Positions 1-6,281 are shown, counted from the stretch's first letter. The stretch: DNA of 9,256 nucleotides from Bacteroidia bacterium (GCA_030054235.1 JASGCG010000039.1:1-9256), one strand, 5' to 3'. The notes: generated by a model not told the origin, from the sequence alone. Made by a program: numbers and translations.

Positions 1-57
1 GCGCACCCAAGCCAGCTTCTCAGCCTGAGACGGCCGGTCGCCCGGCCTCGACCTCAT
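1..57 (-). CDS. 5' part of a 40-aa hypothetical protein that crosses the window ends
   Basis: The ATG (complement of 55-57) overlaps the TGA of the 213-aa gene (54-56) as ATGA, and no Shine-Dalgarno sequence is visible, so translation is probably coupled to that gene. Nineteen codons are read before base 1. If the window is a circle whose two ends share the 7 bases gcgcacc, the frame runs on without a break into 9256-9184 and ends at TGA (9184-9186), giving 40 aa. The middle of the product (AEKLAWVRRVLRMLEG) would form a short amphipathic helix rich in Arg and Leu. If the ends are joined without collapsing the repeat, the frame instead ends after 30 aa. I recognise no family. It would be the last gene before the leftward terminator. 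Confidence 0.5.
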   Translation of the reverse strand, partial: MRSRPGDRPSQAEKLAWVR

Positions 58-695
58 CGCGGCGGCGCCGGCGGCGCCTGCATCGGCGCGCCCGTAATCA
101 TCTGGCGCAGCATCGGCAGCATCGGCATCAGCTGAGGAAGCAGCGTCAGCAGCTCCGCCGTCGACCCTCCCTGCCCCGACAGCGCCTCAGCCGCTTGGCG
201 CGCAAGCTCCACCTCTTGCGCGGACACCTCGCGCTCGCGGTCGCGCGCCGCCACCCACATCTTGCTCGACTCTTCCACCGACGACGACATCACTTGCATC
301 GCACGGACGTTGCTCTCTTGCGCCTGAACGAACATCGCCTCGGCATGCTTGAATGCGTCACGGTAGACCTGAGCCAGGAGACCGAGCATGGACATCCCCA
401 CTTGCGCCGTGGCATCGGCCGCCGCCGGCGGCGGCGCCGAAACGAGCTCCGGCGCTTCCGCCCGCTCCCAGCGCATCGCGTGAATCACCGCACCGTCCTT
501 GTCCTTGAGGCGCAGCCCTACCACCTCCCCGAGCGCAGACATCGTGTCTACGAGCTGCCGCGCCCGGTATCGGCCCGTCGGCATGCGCAGCGACTCCTCT
601 GCGCCGCCAGCTAGCTCGACATCGACACGCGCCACGGCCGGTCTCTTGTGGCGCAGGATTGTTTCAACAACATCTCGCTTTTTTTTCTCGTCCAT
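54..695 (-). CDS. Hypothetical 213-aa helical protein, virion or assembly candidate
   Basis: No family recognised. The N-terminal part (about 1-80) starts with a charged stretch (DEKKKRD) and looks like a small mixed alpha/beta domain, with alternating hydrophobic residues around 20-28 and 55-72. A Pro/Ala linker (88-95) leads to a long helical region (about 100-175) with coiled-coil character and many Glu, Gln, Ala and Arg residues. Then comes a Met/Leu/Pro-rich hydrophobic segment (about 182-201) and a Pro-rich tail. The ATG at 695 lies 20 nt after the M23 stop and has no clear Shine-Dalgarno. The stop overlaps the next start as ATGA. Its place in the late-type block, after the peptidase, suggests a structural, assembly or lysis-linked role, but nothing in the sequence decides this. 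Confidence 0.8.
   Translation of the reverse strand: MDEKKKRDVVETILRHKRPAVARVDVELAGGAEESLRMPTGRYRARQLVDTMSALGEVVGLRLKDKDGAVIHAMRWERAEAPELVSAPPPAAADATAQVGMSMLGLLAQVYRDAFKHAEAMFVQAQESNVRAMQVMSSSVEESSKMWVAARDREREVSAQEVELARQAAEALSGQGGSTAELLTLLPQLMPMLPMLRQMITGAPMQAPPAPPR
61..78. repeat. Tandem 9-bp repeat (2 x ggcggcgcc)
   Basis: Two perfect back-to-back copies lie in the 3' end of the 213-aa gene and encode part of its Pro/Ala tail on the minus strand. It is probably simple-sequence expansion in a low-complexity tail; the GC-rich repeat is also self-complementary. Confidence 0.6.
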
Positions 696-715
696 GGTGC
701 GGACGAGAGTACGCC

Positions 716-1537
716 CTACAGCTCGGCGACGTCAACGAACCACTGAGATGCAGATTGCAGCGCCACCTCAGGGTCGAGATAGGCGCGCACCTGCTGCCCC
801 TCCCCCACACCTCGCACGTACTTCCACAGCTCGAAGTGCAGATGGACGGGCGTCTTTGCTCCGCCCGTCGGGTCCGCTCCGGTGCGCCCAAGGAACGTCG
901 ACAGCGACACCATGAAGGTGTCGCCTTTCTTCCCCGACGCAGTGTCTTCGGTCAGCTTCCCCCCCTGCGCCAGCGGCACATTGAGCTTGCTGAGATGTTG
1001 ATAGTACGACACGAACTCTCCGTGGTCGATGACCACCTGAAAGCCCCGCGGCGACCACGACGCGTTCCACAGGCGCCCCGACGCAAAGGGCTTAACCGGA
1101 GTCGTCTTCGGACAGAAGAACCACTCGGTTCCCTCCGGCTCCTTCGGCCACCGCTTCGCATCCCACGTTTTCACCGAGTAGCGCGTTGCCCAGTCGATGA
1201 TGGCGTCATGGCTCTTGAGCCACTGCAACGCCGCCCCCGGCAGTGCCGCAGAGCGCGCCATCTCGCGCTTGTACATGATGTCGACGCCTTGATGGTCCGC
1301 CCTCGACTTGCGGAATCCATCCGACACGACCGGGGAGAATCGCCCAATCATCGGCTTCGCGTCGTCGGCGATGTCTCCCTTCCGCACGAGCATCGTCGGC
1401 ATCGGCCATTGCGTCGCGGTCTGAGCGAACGTGTCACCGGGCGGCACCACTGCCCCCTTCGCCGGCGCGCGCTTCTTCCCGCCGAGCGTGGCCAGCGCCA
1501 GCAGAGCGAGCGCCGGCGCCGCATCACCGCTCTTCAC
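716..1537 (-). CDS. M23 (LytM-type) zinc metallopeptidase, phage lysin or virion peptidase
   Basis: A 273-aa protein. The M23 signature is complete: HxxxD at H82-D86 (in DHQGVDI), a DHG strand at 171-173 followed by SYYQHLS (H181), and HxH at H232-H234 (in VHLHFELW). M23 enzymes use these His and Asp residues to bind zinc and cut peptidoglycan cross-bridges. About 80 residues separate HxxxD from DHG, clearly more than in a minimal LytM domain, so a Trp-rich insertion is present (about 90-165). The N-terminus has a short hydrophobic stretch (about 6-19), possibly a weak signal or anchor. I chose the GTG at 1537 because it overlaps the preceding stop as GTGA with GAGG upstream; the frame is open further upstream, but only in antiphase to the capsid-like gene. 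A role in host entry or lysis is inferred from family and context. Confidence 0.9.
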   Translation of the reverse strand: MKSGDAAPALALLALATLGGKKRAPAKGAVVPPGDTFAQTATQWPMPTMLVRKGDIADDAKPMIGRFSPVVSDGFRKSRADHQGVDIMYKREMARSAALPGAALQWLKSHDAIIDWATRYSVKTWDAKRWPKEPEGTEWFFCPKTTPVKPFASGRLWNASWSPRGFQVVIDHGEFVSYYQHLSKLNVPLAQGGKLTEDTASGKKGDTFMVSLSTFLGRTGADPTGGAKTPVHLHFELWKYVRGVGEGQQVRAYLDPEVALQSASQWFVDVAEL

Positions 1538-2295
1538 GGCCGCACCTCGAACCCGACCTGTAGCAGCGCACCCGGCGCCGCGGGGACCGAAATCACCAGC
1601 TGAGACGCCAGAGGATGCAGCTCGAACTCGTGGGGGAATCCCGGGTCCGCCAGCGTCCCGCTTCCGAGCGAGAACGTTCCCTCTCGCGTCACAGTAGTCC
1701 CGGCGATTCCCTGCGAGAGCGTATCCACCTGTACGAGCCCGCCCGGCGACGACGCCTCGCCGGAGATGCGGCACCGCCTCGCATACGGCGGGACCAGCAG
1801 CCCTCTGATGGTGTCGTCGCCTTCCGGTGCCGTCACATTGGCGTACCAGAACCACAGGCTATCGCTGCGCTGCGCTTGCCCCTCGACGACGGAGGCGATG
1901 AAGCGCGGCCCCCTGTCTCCGATGTTGGCAATCACCGCGGACTGCAGAGGAAGCGCGGTGATGTTCACGTTGGAAGCCCAGACGTTGAAAACCGCACCGC
2001 CGGCCACCGGCCACTGGCAGTAGATGGGCGCCGCCGTGCCGTCCATGCCGGCGGTGATTCGCGCCAGCGCTCGCCCCGAGAACTGCGGGTTCTGCGTCCC
2101 CTGCGTCTCCGTGCCCTCGAAGGCGTCGGACGCCGGCGCCAGGCGGACGGTCCACCAGCGCGGAGCACCATCCGTGCGCATGTCCAGCACGGGCATCTCG
2201 TAGCGCCCGGCCAGCACGCCGGCGCCGAATGCAGGCTCCGGCGGATTGGCGCCGTTGCGGTCCACTCGCTCGATTCTGTACATTTTGGGTTGCAT
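1534..2295 (-). CDS. Beta-rich 253-aa protein, candidate capsid or other virion protein
   Basis: No family recognised by sequence. The protein is almost wholly predicted beta strand with Gly, Pro, Ser and Thr turns, Trp-rich patches (RWWTVRL, SLWFWYANV), no signal peptide and no membrane segment. It seems to hold two successive beta domains, roughly 30-145 and 150-253. The second closes with FELHPLASQLVISV, then a PAAPG turn and a final strand, a pattern usual for viral beta-sandwich shells. Its length is close to that of the PM2 double-jelly-roll capsid protein (about 270 aa). I chose the ATG at 2295 over the ATG at 2301 because AAGGA then sits 7 nt upstream instead of 1. That spacing matches two other genes in this block. 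The stop overlaps the GTG start of the M23 gene. A spike or minor structural protein is an alternative. Confidence 0.82.
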   Translation of the reverse strand: MQPKMYRIERVDRNGANPPEPAFGAGVLAGRYEMPVLDMRTDGAPRWWTVRLAPASDAFEGTETQGTQNPQFSGRALARITAGMDGTAAPIYCQWPVAGGAVFNVWASNVNITALPLQSAVIANIGDRGPRFIASVVEGQAQRSDSLWFWYANVTAPEGDDTIRGLLVPPYARRCRISGEASSPGGLVQVDTLSQGIAGTTVTREGTFSLGSGTLADPGFPHEFELHPLASQLVISVPAAPGALLQVGFEVRP

Positions 2296-2307
2296 TTCCA
2301 TTTCCTT

Positions 2308-2586
2308 TCAGAACATGCCAAAGAGCTTCTTAGCTCCCTTGACAATGGATTTTTTCGCTGACGCGATTAGCTTTCGCCCAACCGCGGTACCGGCCAGCGC
2401 CCGCGCTGCTCGGAGCGCAATCGCCACCTGGGGATTGACGGCAACAATCGCCATCACCGTCGGCGACTGCAGAAGCTTTGCGGCCTTCTTCGCCACTTCC
2501 TCCGCCGTACCCTCGAGTACGGTTTGAGCCACCCCCTTCGCCGCCGGGACAGTGACCTTCACCTTTTCGCCGTTGATATCAATCAC
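2308..2586 (-). CDS. 92-aa small membrane or amphipathic protein
   Basis: The GTG start overlaps the TGA of the transglutaminase-like gene (GTGA, 2583-2586), with a good AGAGGAG site 7 nt before it. The first 14 residues form a small beta hairpin (INGEKVKVTVP). An Ala/Lys/Glu helix follows (20-40), then a hydrophobic stretch (about 43-68, containing VMAIVAV), then a strongly basic helix (70-90, with KKSIVKGAKK). A hydrophobic core with a cationic tail fits a small virion-membrane protein or a peptide that binds membrane or DNA. Its TGA is fused to the ribosome binding site of the next gene (TGAAAGGA). No family recognised. Confidence 0.78.
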   Translation of the reverse strand: MIDINGEKVKVTVPAAKGVAQTVLEGTAEEVAKKAAKLLQSPTVMAIVAVNPQVAIALRAARALAGTAVGRKLIASAKKSIVKGAKKLFGMF

Positions 2587-2975
2587 GAGCGTCTCCTCTC
2601 TTTCCGAATCAGAATCGCCGACGGGTCGTACTCGACCCCACGCAGCATCACCACGGCGTGAAAGCCGGGAACGCCGCGCGCCTCACGCACGATGGCTTGC
2701 GCGGGCAGACCCTCGCGAATCCACTGTGCGGCGAGGATAGCGGAGAGGTCCTCGCAATCGCCGAAGCCTTGCGCATACACGATGCTCGCGCTGCGCCACA
2801 TCTCCGACCATCGCGGCTCTCTCCGATAGACGATTCCACTGTCAAGCAGTGGAGCGAAGCGCTGCCGCTCCATCTCCACCAGATTGAGGGCAACCAAGCC
2901 TTGGAGAATCGCGGTCAGCTTTTTCGCGACGAACTCGGGCTGGTCCCTGCGGTAGTCGACAGGGAACCCAATCAT
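2583..2975 (-). CDS. Transglutaminase-like cysteine protein, 130 aa
   Basis: The catalytic pattern of the transglutaminase-like (papain-fold) superfamily is visible: Cys74 in GFGDCEDLSA at the start of a helix, His106 in GFHAVV, and Asp117 in EYDPS. This is a minimal single-domain form, smaller than most family members. Such domains act as peptidases, amidases or cross-linkers, and phage versions are known but poorly characterised. Here it lies between two beta-rich virion candidates, so capsid cross-linking, virion maturation or cell-wall attack are all possible; the sequence does not choose between them. The ATG at 2975 comes 2 nt after the TAG of the preceding gene, with AGGG inside that gene's end as a binding site. 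The stop overlaps the next start as GTGA. Confidence 0.85.
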   Translation of the reverse strand: MIGFPVDYRRDQPEFVAKKLTAILQGLVALNLVEMERQRFAPLLDSGIVYRREPRWSEMWRSASIVYAQGFGDCEDLSAILAAQWIREGLPAQAIVREARGVPGFHAVVMLRGVEYDPSAILIRKERRRS

Positions 2976-2977
2976 GG

Positions 2978-3691
2978 CTAGCCCTGGAAGGCCAGACCCT
3001 GAAGAGCCACGGCGACCACCACGTTGTCCGTGCCCGTGGGCGCAGCGGAGATACCCAGCTCCACCGTCAGGTCCTGCCCGACGACGAGCGGAGCGAACTG
3101 CACCTCGTTGTTGTCGACGGTCGGCCCGTACAGGTCGACCGGAACTCCATCGAGGGTCGGGAACTGCCCGTCCGCGCCGATGTACACGTTGCGCATCGTC
3201 ACGAGACCGGTCGCGGTGGTACCCGTGCGCGAGTAGGTCACCACGATTTTCTCGAGGGCGATGTTGCGCTGCGCGCGCACCGTTTGCTTGATGGTCGTGC
3301 CGCTCGTCGCGTTGAACACGAACGCCGGGAGACCGATGGGGATGCGCCGAGTGCCCGGCTGATTCGCGCCCGGCAGCGTGGGGAAGAGCGGCACCTTGGC
3401 GCCGGTGCGCGGGTCCATCACCGCCATGGACGTCGGTGCAGACGTCTGCGCCGGCGGACGCGGCGCCGCCGGGCGCGAGGAGCCGCCGGCGCGCGGCAGG
3501 AAGCTCGCGCCGGGAACCACGCGGCGAGCGGCGTTATAAGCGCCCTTGCCGACCTTCTTCAGAACGCTGAGGAGACCACCCGTTTGCGGGTCGATTTCGT
3601 AGCCGATGACCTCGTAGCCGGTGTCATCGTCGTCGTAGTCGTCGCCGTTCACCGGGTAGAGGTCGCCGTTGATGGGATAGAGATTGGACAT
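2978..3691 (-). CDS. Beta-rich 237-aa protein, major capsid protein candidate
   Basis: Three parts can be seen. Residues 1-31 are acidic and aromatic, with a direct repeat (LYPINGD, LYPVNGD) and a DDYDDDD run. Residues 36-60 form an amphipathic Lys/Arg helix (LLSVLKKVGKGAYNAARRVV). After a Pro/Ser/Ala linker (65-90), residues 115-237 form a compact beta domain of about eight strands, consistent with a single jelly roll or beta sandwich: VRAQRNIALEKIVVTY, then VTMRNVYIGADGQF, VPVDLY, LTVELGIS and a final VVVAVALQG. It has the strongest ribosome binding site of the block (AGGAAGGA) and the largest gap before it (60 nt, with a palindrome), as expected for a highly expressed gene. I infer a main shell protein. 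The 253-aa protein is the competing candidate. Confidence 0.85.
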   Translation of the reverse strand: MSNLYPINGDLYPVNGDDYDDDDTGYEVIGYEIDPQTGGLLSVLKKVGKGAYNAARRVVPGASFLPRAGGSSRPAAPRPPAQTSAPTSMAVMDPRTGAKVPLFPTLPGANQPGTRRIPIGLPAFVFNATSGTTIKQTVRAQRNIALEKIVVTYSRTGTTATGLVTMRNVYIGADGQFPTLDGVPVDLYGPTVDNNEVQFAPLVVGQDLTVELGISAAPTGTDNVVVAVALQGLAFQG

Positions 3692-3741
3692 TTGCTTTCC
3701 TTCCTTCGTTCGTTTTTTGGCGGTTTCCCCAGCGTCACTCC

Positions 3742-3757
3742 GGCTAGAGCTCTAGCC
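3742..3757. repeat. Perfect 16-nt palindrome before the capsid-candidate gene
   Basis: GGCTAGAGCTCTAGCC equals its own reverse complement and overlaps the TAG stop of the 173-aa gene. In leftward RNA it would fold as a 6-bp stem with loop AGCU, about 50 nt before the start of the 237-aa gene. It is not followed at once by a U-run, so it is not an obvious terminator. It could be an operator, a processing or stability hairpin, or a partial attenuator. Confidence 0.6.
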
Positions 3758-4273
3758 CTGCCGGATGACGGAGCGGCGCGTCTGCTGCGCCGCTTGCCGC
3801 GCCGCCATCTCTTCCTTGAGGTCGGCTTCCGCCAACTCGTTCAGCGTCGGCCCCTGAACCTGAACGCGGTCAGCTTCCTCGCTCGACGCGTTGGTCTTGT
3901 GCGCTCCCCAGAGGAAGGCGCCAGCACCAATCATCACGAGACCCCACGAGCGGTACTTGGGCGCCAGCTTCGTCACCGCGTACCCCGCGCCGGCGACGTA
4001 CGGCCCCATGCCATGGTCCTTGTAGAACTGCGACTCGGCCGTCATCTTCTTCCCGCCGTCGGATTGGAGATACTTCACCAGCACCGCGCCAGCGACAGCC
4101 CCCTTGACCGCGGTTTCGAATTCGCTGGCCTTCTTTCCGCCGCCGCCACTGCGGCGCGCCGCCTTCTTCTTCTTCGCCGGTGCCGCGCGCTTCGTCGGCG
4201 CGCGCTTCTTCGGCGCGGCGGCCGGCTGCACCACCACCACCGATGCGCCTTCGCTCTTCTTTTTCGTCGCCAT
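3752..4273 (-). CDS. 173-aa protein with basic N-terminal tail and membrane segments
   Basis: No family recognised. Residues 1-50 are very basic and low in complexity (Lys/Arg/Ala/Pro, with AAPAKKKKAARR), like histone-type nucleic-acid-binding tails. Residues 54-68 (AVKGAVAGAVLVKYL) and 108-124 (WGLVMIGAGAFLWGA) are hydrophobic and suit membrane spans, and 90-101 is a Gly-rich stretch between them. The C-terminal 130-173 is a charged helix. A DNA-binding tail joined to membrane segments would fit a virion protein that links the genome to an internal membrane; this is inference. The ATG at 4273 is chosen because AAGGA precedes it by 7 nt. The open frame runs upstream to 4426, but that part overlaps the previous gene. 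The stop lies in a palindrome. Confidence 0.83.
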   Translation of the reverse strand: MATKKKSEGASVVVVQPAAAPKKRAPTKRAAPAKKKKAARRSGGGGKKASEFETAVKGAVAGAVLVKYLQSDGGKKMTAESQFYKDHGMGPYVAGAGYAVTKLAPKYRSWGLVMIGAGAFLWGAHKTNASSEEADRVQVQGPTLNELAEADLKEEMAARQAAQQTRRSVIRQG

Positions 4274-4284
4274 GTTTCTTCCTT

Positions 4285-4743
4285 TCATTCCTCGTAAGTT
4301 GCTACGGCCGCCGCCAGCGCAATCCACGCGAGCGGCCCGAGAATCGGCTTGCCGCCGCCGGGGAGCGGCACCTTCACCGGCGGCTTTGCCACGCGTCGCG
4401 CGTAGCGGTTCAGCACTTCCTTGCACAGCGCCTCTGACGGCTCAGGGATGACAACGGCCACCCCCTTGAGCGCCACCGCAATCTCTTGCAGCTGCGCCCA
4501 CACGTCCCCATATGCCTTTGCGCCCTTCTTCGGCGCGACCGGTATCACCGTCGAAAAGTCAAGCTGTTGCGACTGCTTTTTCTCGATGGCATCCCGCACC
4601 GCCGGACCTGCGACAAGCCGCCAGCCCTCGAGAGCCGCCAGAGCTAGCCACGCCGTCCACTTCCCTCCGCGCGCGGTTAGCCACGCCTCGAGTTGCAGGC
4701 GCTGCTTTTCCCACGAGCCCTTCGCGATGCTGGTGTTTGGCAC
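4285..4743 (-). CDS. 152-aa protein with hydrophobic segments at both ends
   Basis: No family recognised. A Trp-rich N-terminal region contains a hydrophobic stretch (about 29-46, WTAWLALAALEGWRLVAG). The middle is soluble and helical (80-120, with Lys, Glu and Arg). A Pro/Lys/Gly linker (120-133) leads to a C-terminal hydrophobic span (134-149, ILGPLAWIALAAAVATY), so a membrane anchor is likely. The start is GTG at 4743, 45 nt after the Rep stop; no good Shine-Dalgarno is visible, and the frame is closed 15 nt further upstream, so no other start fits. The TGA is fused to the ribosome binding site of the next gene (TGAAAGGA), which suggests coupled expression with the basic-tailed membrane protein. 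A virion membrane protein is the best guess. Confidence 0.78.
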   Translation of the reverse strand: MPNTSIAKGSWEKQRLQLEAWLTARGGKWTAWLALAALEGWRLVAGPAVRDAIEKKQSQQLDFSTVIPVAPKKGAKAYGDVWAQLQEIAVALKGVAVVIPEPSEALCKEVLNRYARRVAKPPVKVPLPGGGKPILGPLAWIALAAAVATYEE

Positions 4744-4788
4744 GGACCGAGGCTGTCACGCCCCGGACCTGTGGTCAACAGCCCCCGG

Positions 4789-6180
4789 TCATCCGCCCCC
4801 ACCCTTAATCTTCGCGAGGTACTTGACTTTCGCCAAGTACGCATCTTCCCTATACTTCTCCATGTCAAGGTCTTTCTTGTCGACCTGTTCGCATATTCTC
4901 TCATCCCCAAGCGGATACGACGACTCCACCATTGACATGGTGCCGTATATGCTATCCACCGACGACAAATCATCCGCCACCCACGTCCTACACCAGCCCG
5001 AGAGCGGGTCGTAGTAGAGACGTACTGCCCACTTCCAGCGCTCCGCGCTCCCCGTCGAGCGCCCGCCCTCTGTTCCATTGGTCCATGCCGACCCCTTCCA
5101 CCCGCGCCAGAGCGCGCGTTGCTCGCAGCACGGACACGCGGCCGGCTCGTAGTCCCACCATCCGCGCGTCGCCCGCAGCGTCCGCCGCCCCACTTGCCAG
5201 GCGCACAGCCTCACCCAATCCTCGACGGAGTAGAGCCCTACCTTGTCGCTCGACGTCAGATACTTGGCCACGTAGTTCGCGGCATCGCGCGCCGCGTTCT
5301 TCCGTCCGCCCTTGTTCGGCTCGATGTCAATGCCACGACCCCTCGGCTCCTGCGCTCCGACGCGAAGAGCGGCCCGACGCCAGCTCGCCCGCACCTCGGT
5401 GTAGTCGAGGTAGCTCGCCACCACCAAAACATGAAGGTGCGGATGCCCCTTACCGTCCCTGCCCGGAGTCCACTCGAGGACAGCCAACGTGTCGCGGGAC
5501 CAATGCGTCTTCGACGCGTGCTGTCTCAGCTTCCGCCATGCGTCGTCGAGCAACTGCTCTATGCGGCCGGGCACATCCTCGTGCGGCAGCGTGAGCGTGA
5601 CCATGTAGAGCTTGGGCGGATGGCTCTTGCCGGCGCTACCGCCCCGACGAGCCCACGCCGAATGCGCGCGGTTCATCTTCCTCTCGATGGTCGTGCGCAC
5701 CCGGCGCTTGATGACCCGCGCCCGATGAGCAGAGCACGTCGGGCAAACCACGCGGCGCGCACAGCGCCGCGGCAGGAGCGTGAGGTCATCACAGCCGCAC
5801 TCCACCGCCCACGTACCTATCCCGCACTGGCTCACCACGTCCGCCACCCGCTTCCCCAGCCCCCTGGCACGAGCCTCGTGCCACGCTCGGGTAGTTCTCG
5901 TGGGGGCCTCGCTCGCGCGTCGCTCGTGTTTCGCTCGCCTCTCCGCTACGGCAGAGGCCCAGGAAGAATCCCATTCCTCTTTGAATATCGCCTGGTTAGC
6001 TAATACCCCTGCCCCACCGGCAGTTATGTCATCGAGTCCGAGACTAACAGACCGCGCGGCGCCGGCGGCGGCTTCGCTGGGATGGCCAGCTGGCTCCACC
6101 ACCCCGACCCCACCAGACTCCCCCCCTCCGGGTGAGGCGCTACAGCTAGTGCTCGTCCGTTCCACTCCCCCTAGATTCAC
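4789..6180 (-). CDS. rep: HUH-type rolling-circle replication initiator (Rep), phiX174 gpA-like two-tyrosine motif
   Basis: A 463-aa protein with the three HUH endonuclease motifs in order: motif 1 MVTLTL (193-198), motif 2 HPHLH (246-250, metal-binding His-hydrophobic-His) and motif 3 NYVAKY (302-307). Tyr303 and Tyr307 have the Y-x3-Y spacing of the two catalytic tyrosines of phiX174 protein A. Cysteines 119, 128, 130, 140, 146 and 149 before motif 1 form a likely zinc-binding region, and CPCC (349-352) is a second cysteine group. The first 100 residues are low in complexity and the C-terminus is a charged helix. It should nick one strand at an origin, stay bound to the 5' end, and close the new circle after one round. 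The GTG at 6180 has GAGG 5 nt upstream; the true start could lie further in. It reads away from the control region that carries the repeats. Confidence 0.92.
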   Translation of the reverse strand: MNLGGVERTSTSCSASPGGGESGGVGVVEPAGHPSEAAAGAARSVSLGLDDITAGGAGVLANQAIFKEEWDSSWASAVAERRAKHERRASEAPTRTTRAWHEARARGLGKRVADVVSQCGIGTWAVECGCDDLTLLPRRCARRVVCPTCSAHRARVIKRRVRTTIERKMNRAHSAWARRGGSAGKSHPPKLYMVTLTLPHEDVPGRIEQLLDDAWRKLRQHASKTHWSRDTLAVLEWTPGRDGKGHPHLHVLVVASYLDYTEVRASWRRAALRVGAQEPRGRGIDIEPNKGGRKNAARDAANYVAKYLTSSDKVGLYSVEDWVRLCAWQVGRRTLRATRGWWDYEPAACPCCEQRALWRGWKGSAWTNGTEGGRSTGSAERWKWAVRLYYDPLSGWCRTWVADDLSSVDSIYGTMSMVESSYPLGDERICEQVDKKDLDMEKYREDAYLAKVKYLAKIKGGGG

Positions 6181-6208
6181 CCGGCCTCAGTAGATTCGGC
6201 AATTCCCC

Positions 6209-6250
6209 CTACAGACCCTGGCCTACAGGCCATGGTCTACAGCCCCCTAC
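6209..6250 (+). repeat. Three 14-nt direct repeats (iteron-like, core CTACAG)
   Basis: CTACAG begins at 6209, 6223 and 6237, exactly 14 nt apart. Copies 1 and 2 agree at CTACAGnCCnTGG, while copy 3 keeps the core only. They lie 29 nt before the Rep start, between the divergent blocks. Evenly spaced repeats beside a rep gene are typical initiator or repressor binding sites, so Rep binding, replication control or rep autoregulation are likely roles. A partial copy (GTACAGG) lies at 6295-6301. Confidence 0.65.
6213..6238. other. Inverted repeat (12-nt arms, one mismatch), possible origin cruciform
   Basis: Left arm AGACCCTGGCCT (6213-6224) and right arm AGGCCATGGTCT (6227-6238) are complementary at 11 of 12 positions, with AC in the centre. 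As a hairpin it gives two 5-bp stem parts split by one C/T mismatch and a TACA loop. It is built over the CTACAG repeats. Initiators of the HUH class often nick at or beside such hairpins, so this is a double- or single-strand origin candidate, or an operator. Confidence 0.55.
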
Positions 6251-6281
6251 TTTTTTTGTTGACTGCCCCAGAAAGACCATG
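6231..6281. other. Second, competing inverted repeat (CATGGTCT ... AGACCATG)
   Basis: CATGGTCT (6231-6238) is perfectly complementary to AGACCATG (6274-6281), leaving 35 nt between the arms that include a T7 run and the possible -35 box. The left arm is the same sequence that closes the hairpin at 6213-6238, so the two structures exclude each other in single-stranded DNA or RNA. Confidence 0.45.

Noticed and set aside
1538..1855. Longer N-terminus of the M23 gene up to 1855
   Set aside because: It would overlap the 253-aa gene by over 300 nt and has no domain signal; the GTGA overlap at 1537 fits the style of the block.
659..2361. Long plus-strand frames over the M23 and 253-aa genes (659-1603 and 1615-2361)
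   Set aside because: They are antisense, very rich in Arg, His and Pro, lack binding sites, and cover a clear M23 gene; such frames are common in GC-rich DNA.
3284..4297. 337-aa plus-strand frame
   Set aside because: Arg/His/Leu repeats without domain pattern, antisense to the capsid candidate and the basic-tailed protein, which have good starts and binding sites.
4274..4426. Longer N-terminus of the 173-aa protein
   Set aside because: It lies over the 152-aa gene, and the ATG at 4273 has a well-spaced AAGGA.
5622..5645. Walker-A-like GGSAGKS in Rep (residues 180-186)
   Set aside because: It has one residue too few between the glycines (G-x3-GKS), no preceding hydrophobic strand and no Walker B; it lies in a loop before HUH motif 1.
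5119..6003. 294-aa plus-strand frame inside rep
   Set aside because: Antisense to the HUH motifs of Rep and of shadow-like composition.
6251..6257. T7 run as a terminator for leftward or rightward transcripts
   Set aside because: The nearest hairpin ends at 6238, 12 nt before the run, which is too far for an intrinsic terminator; it fits better as an AT-rich promoter or origin element.
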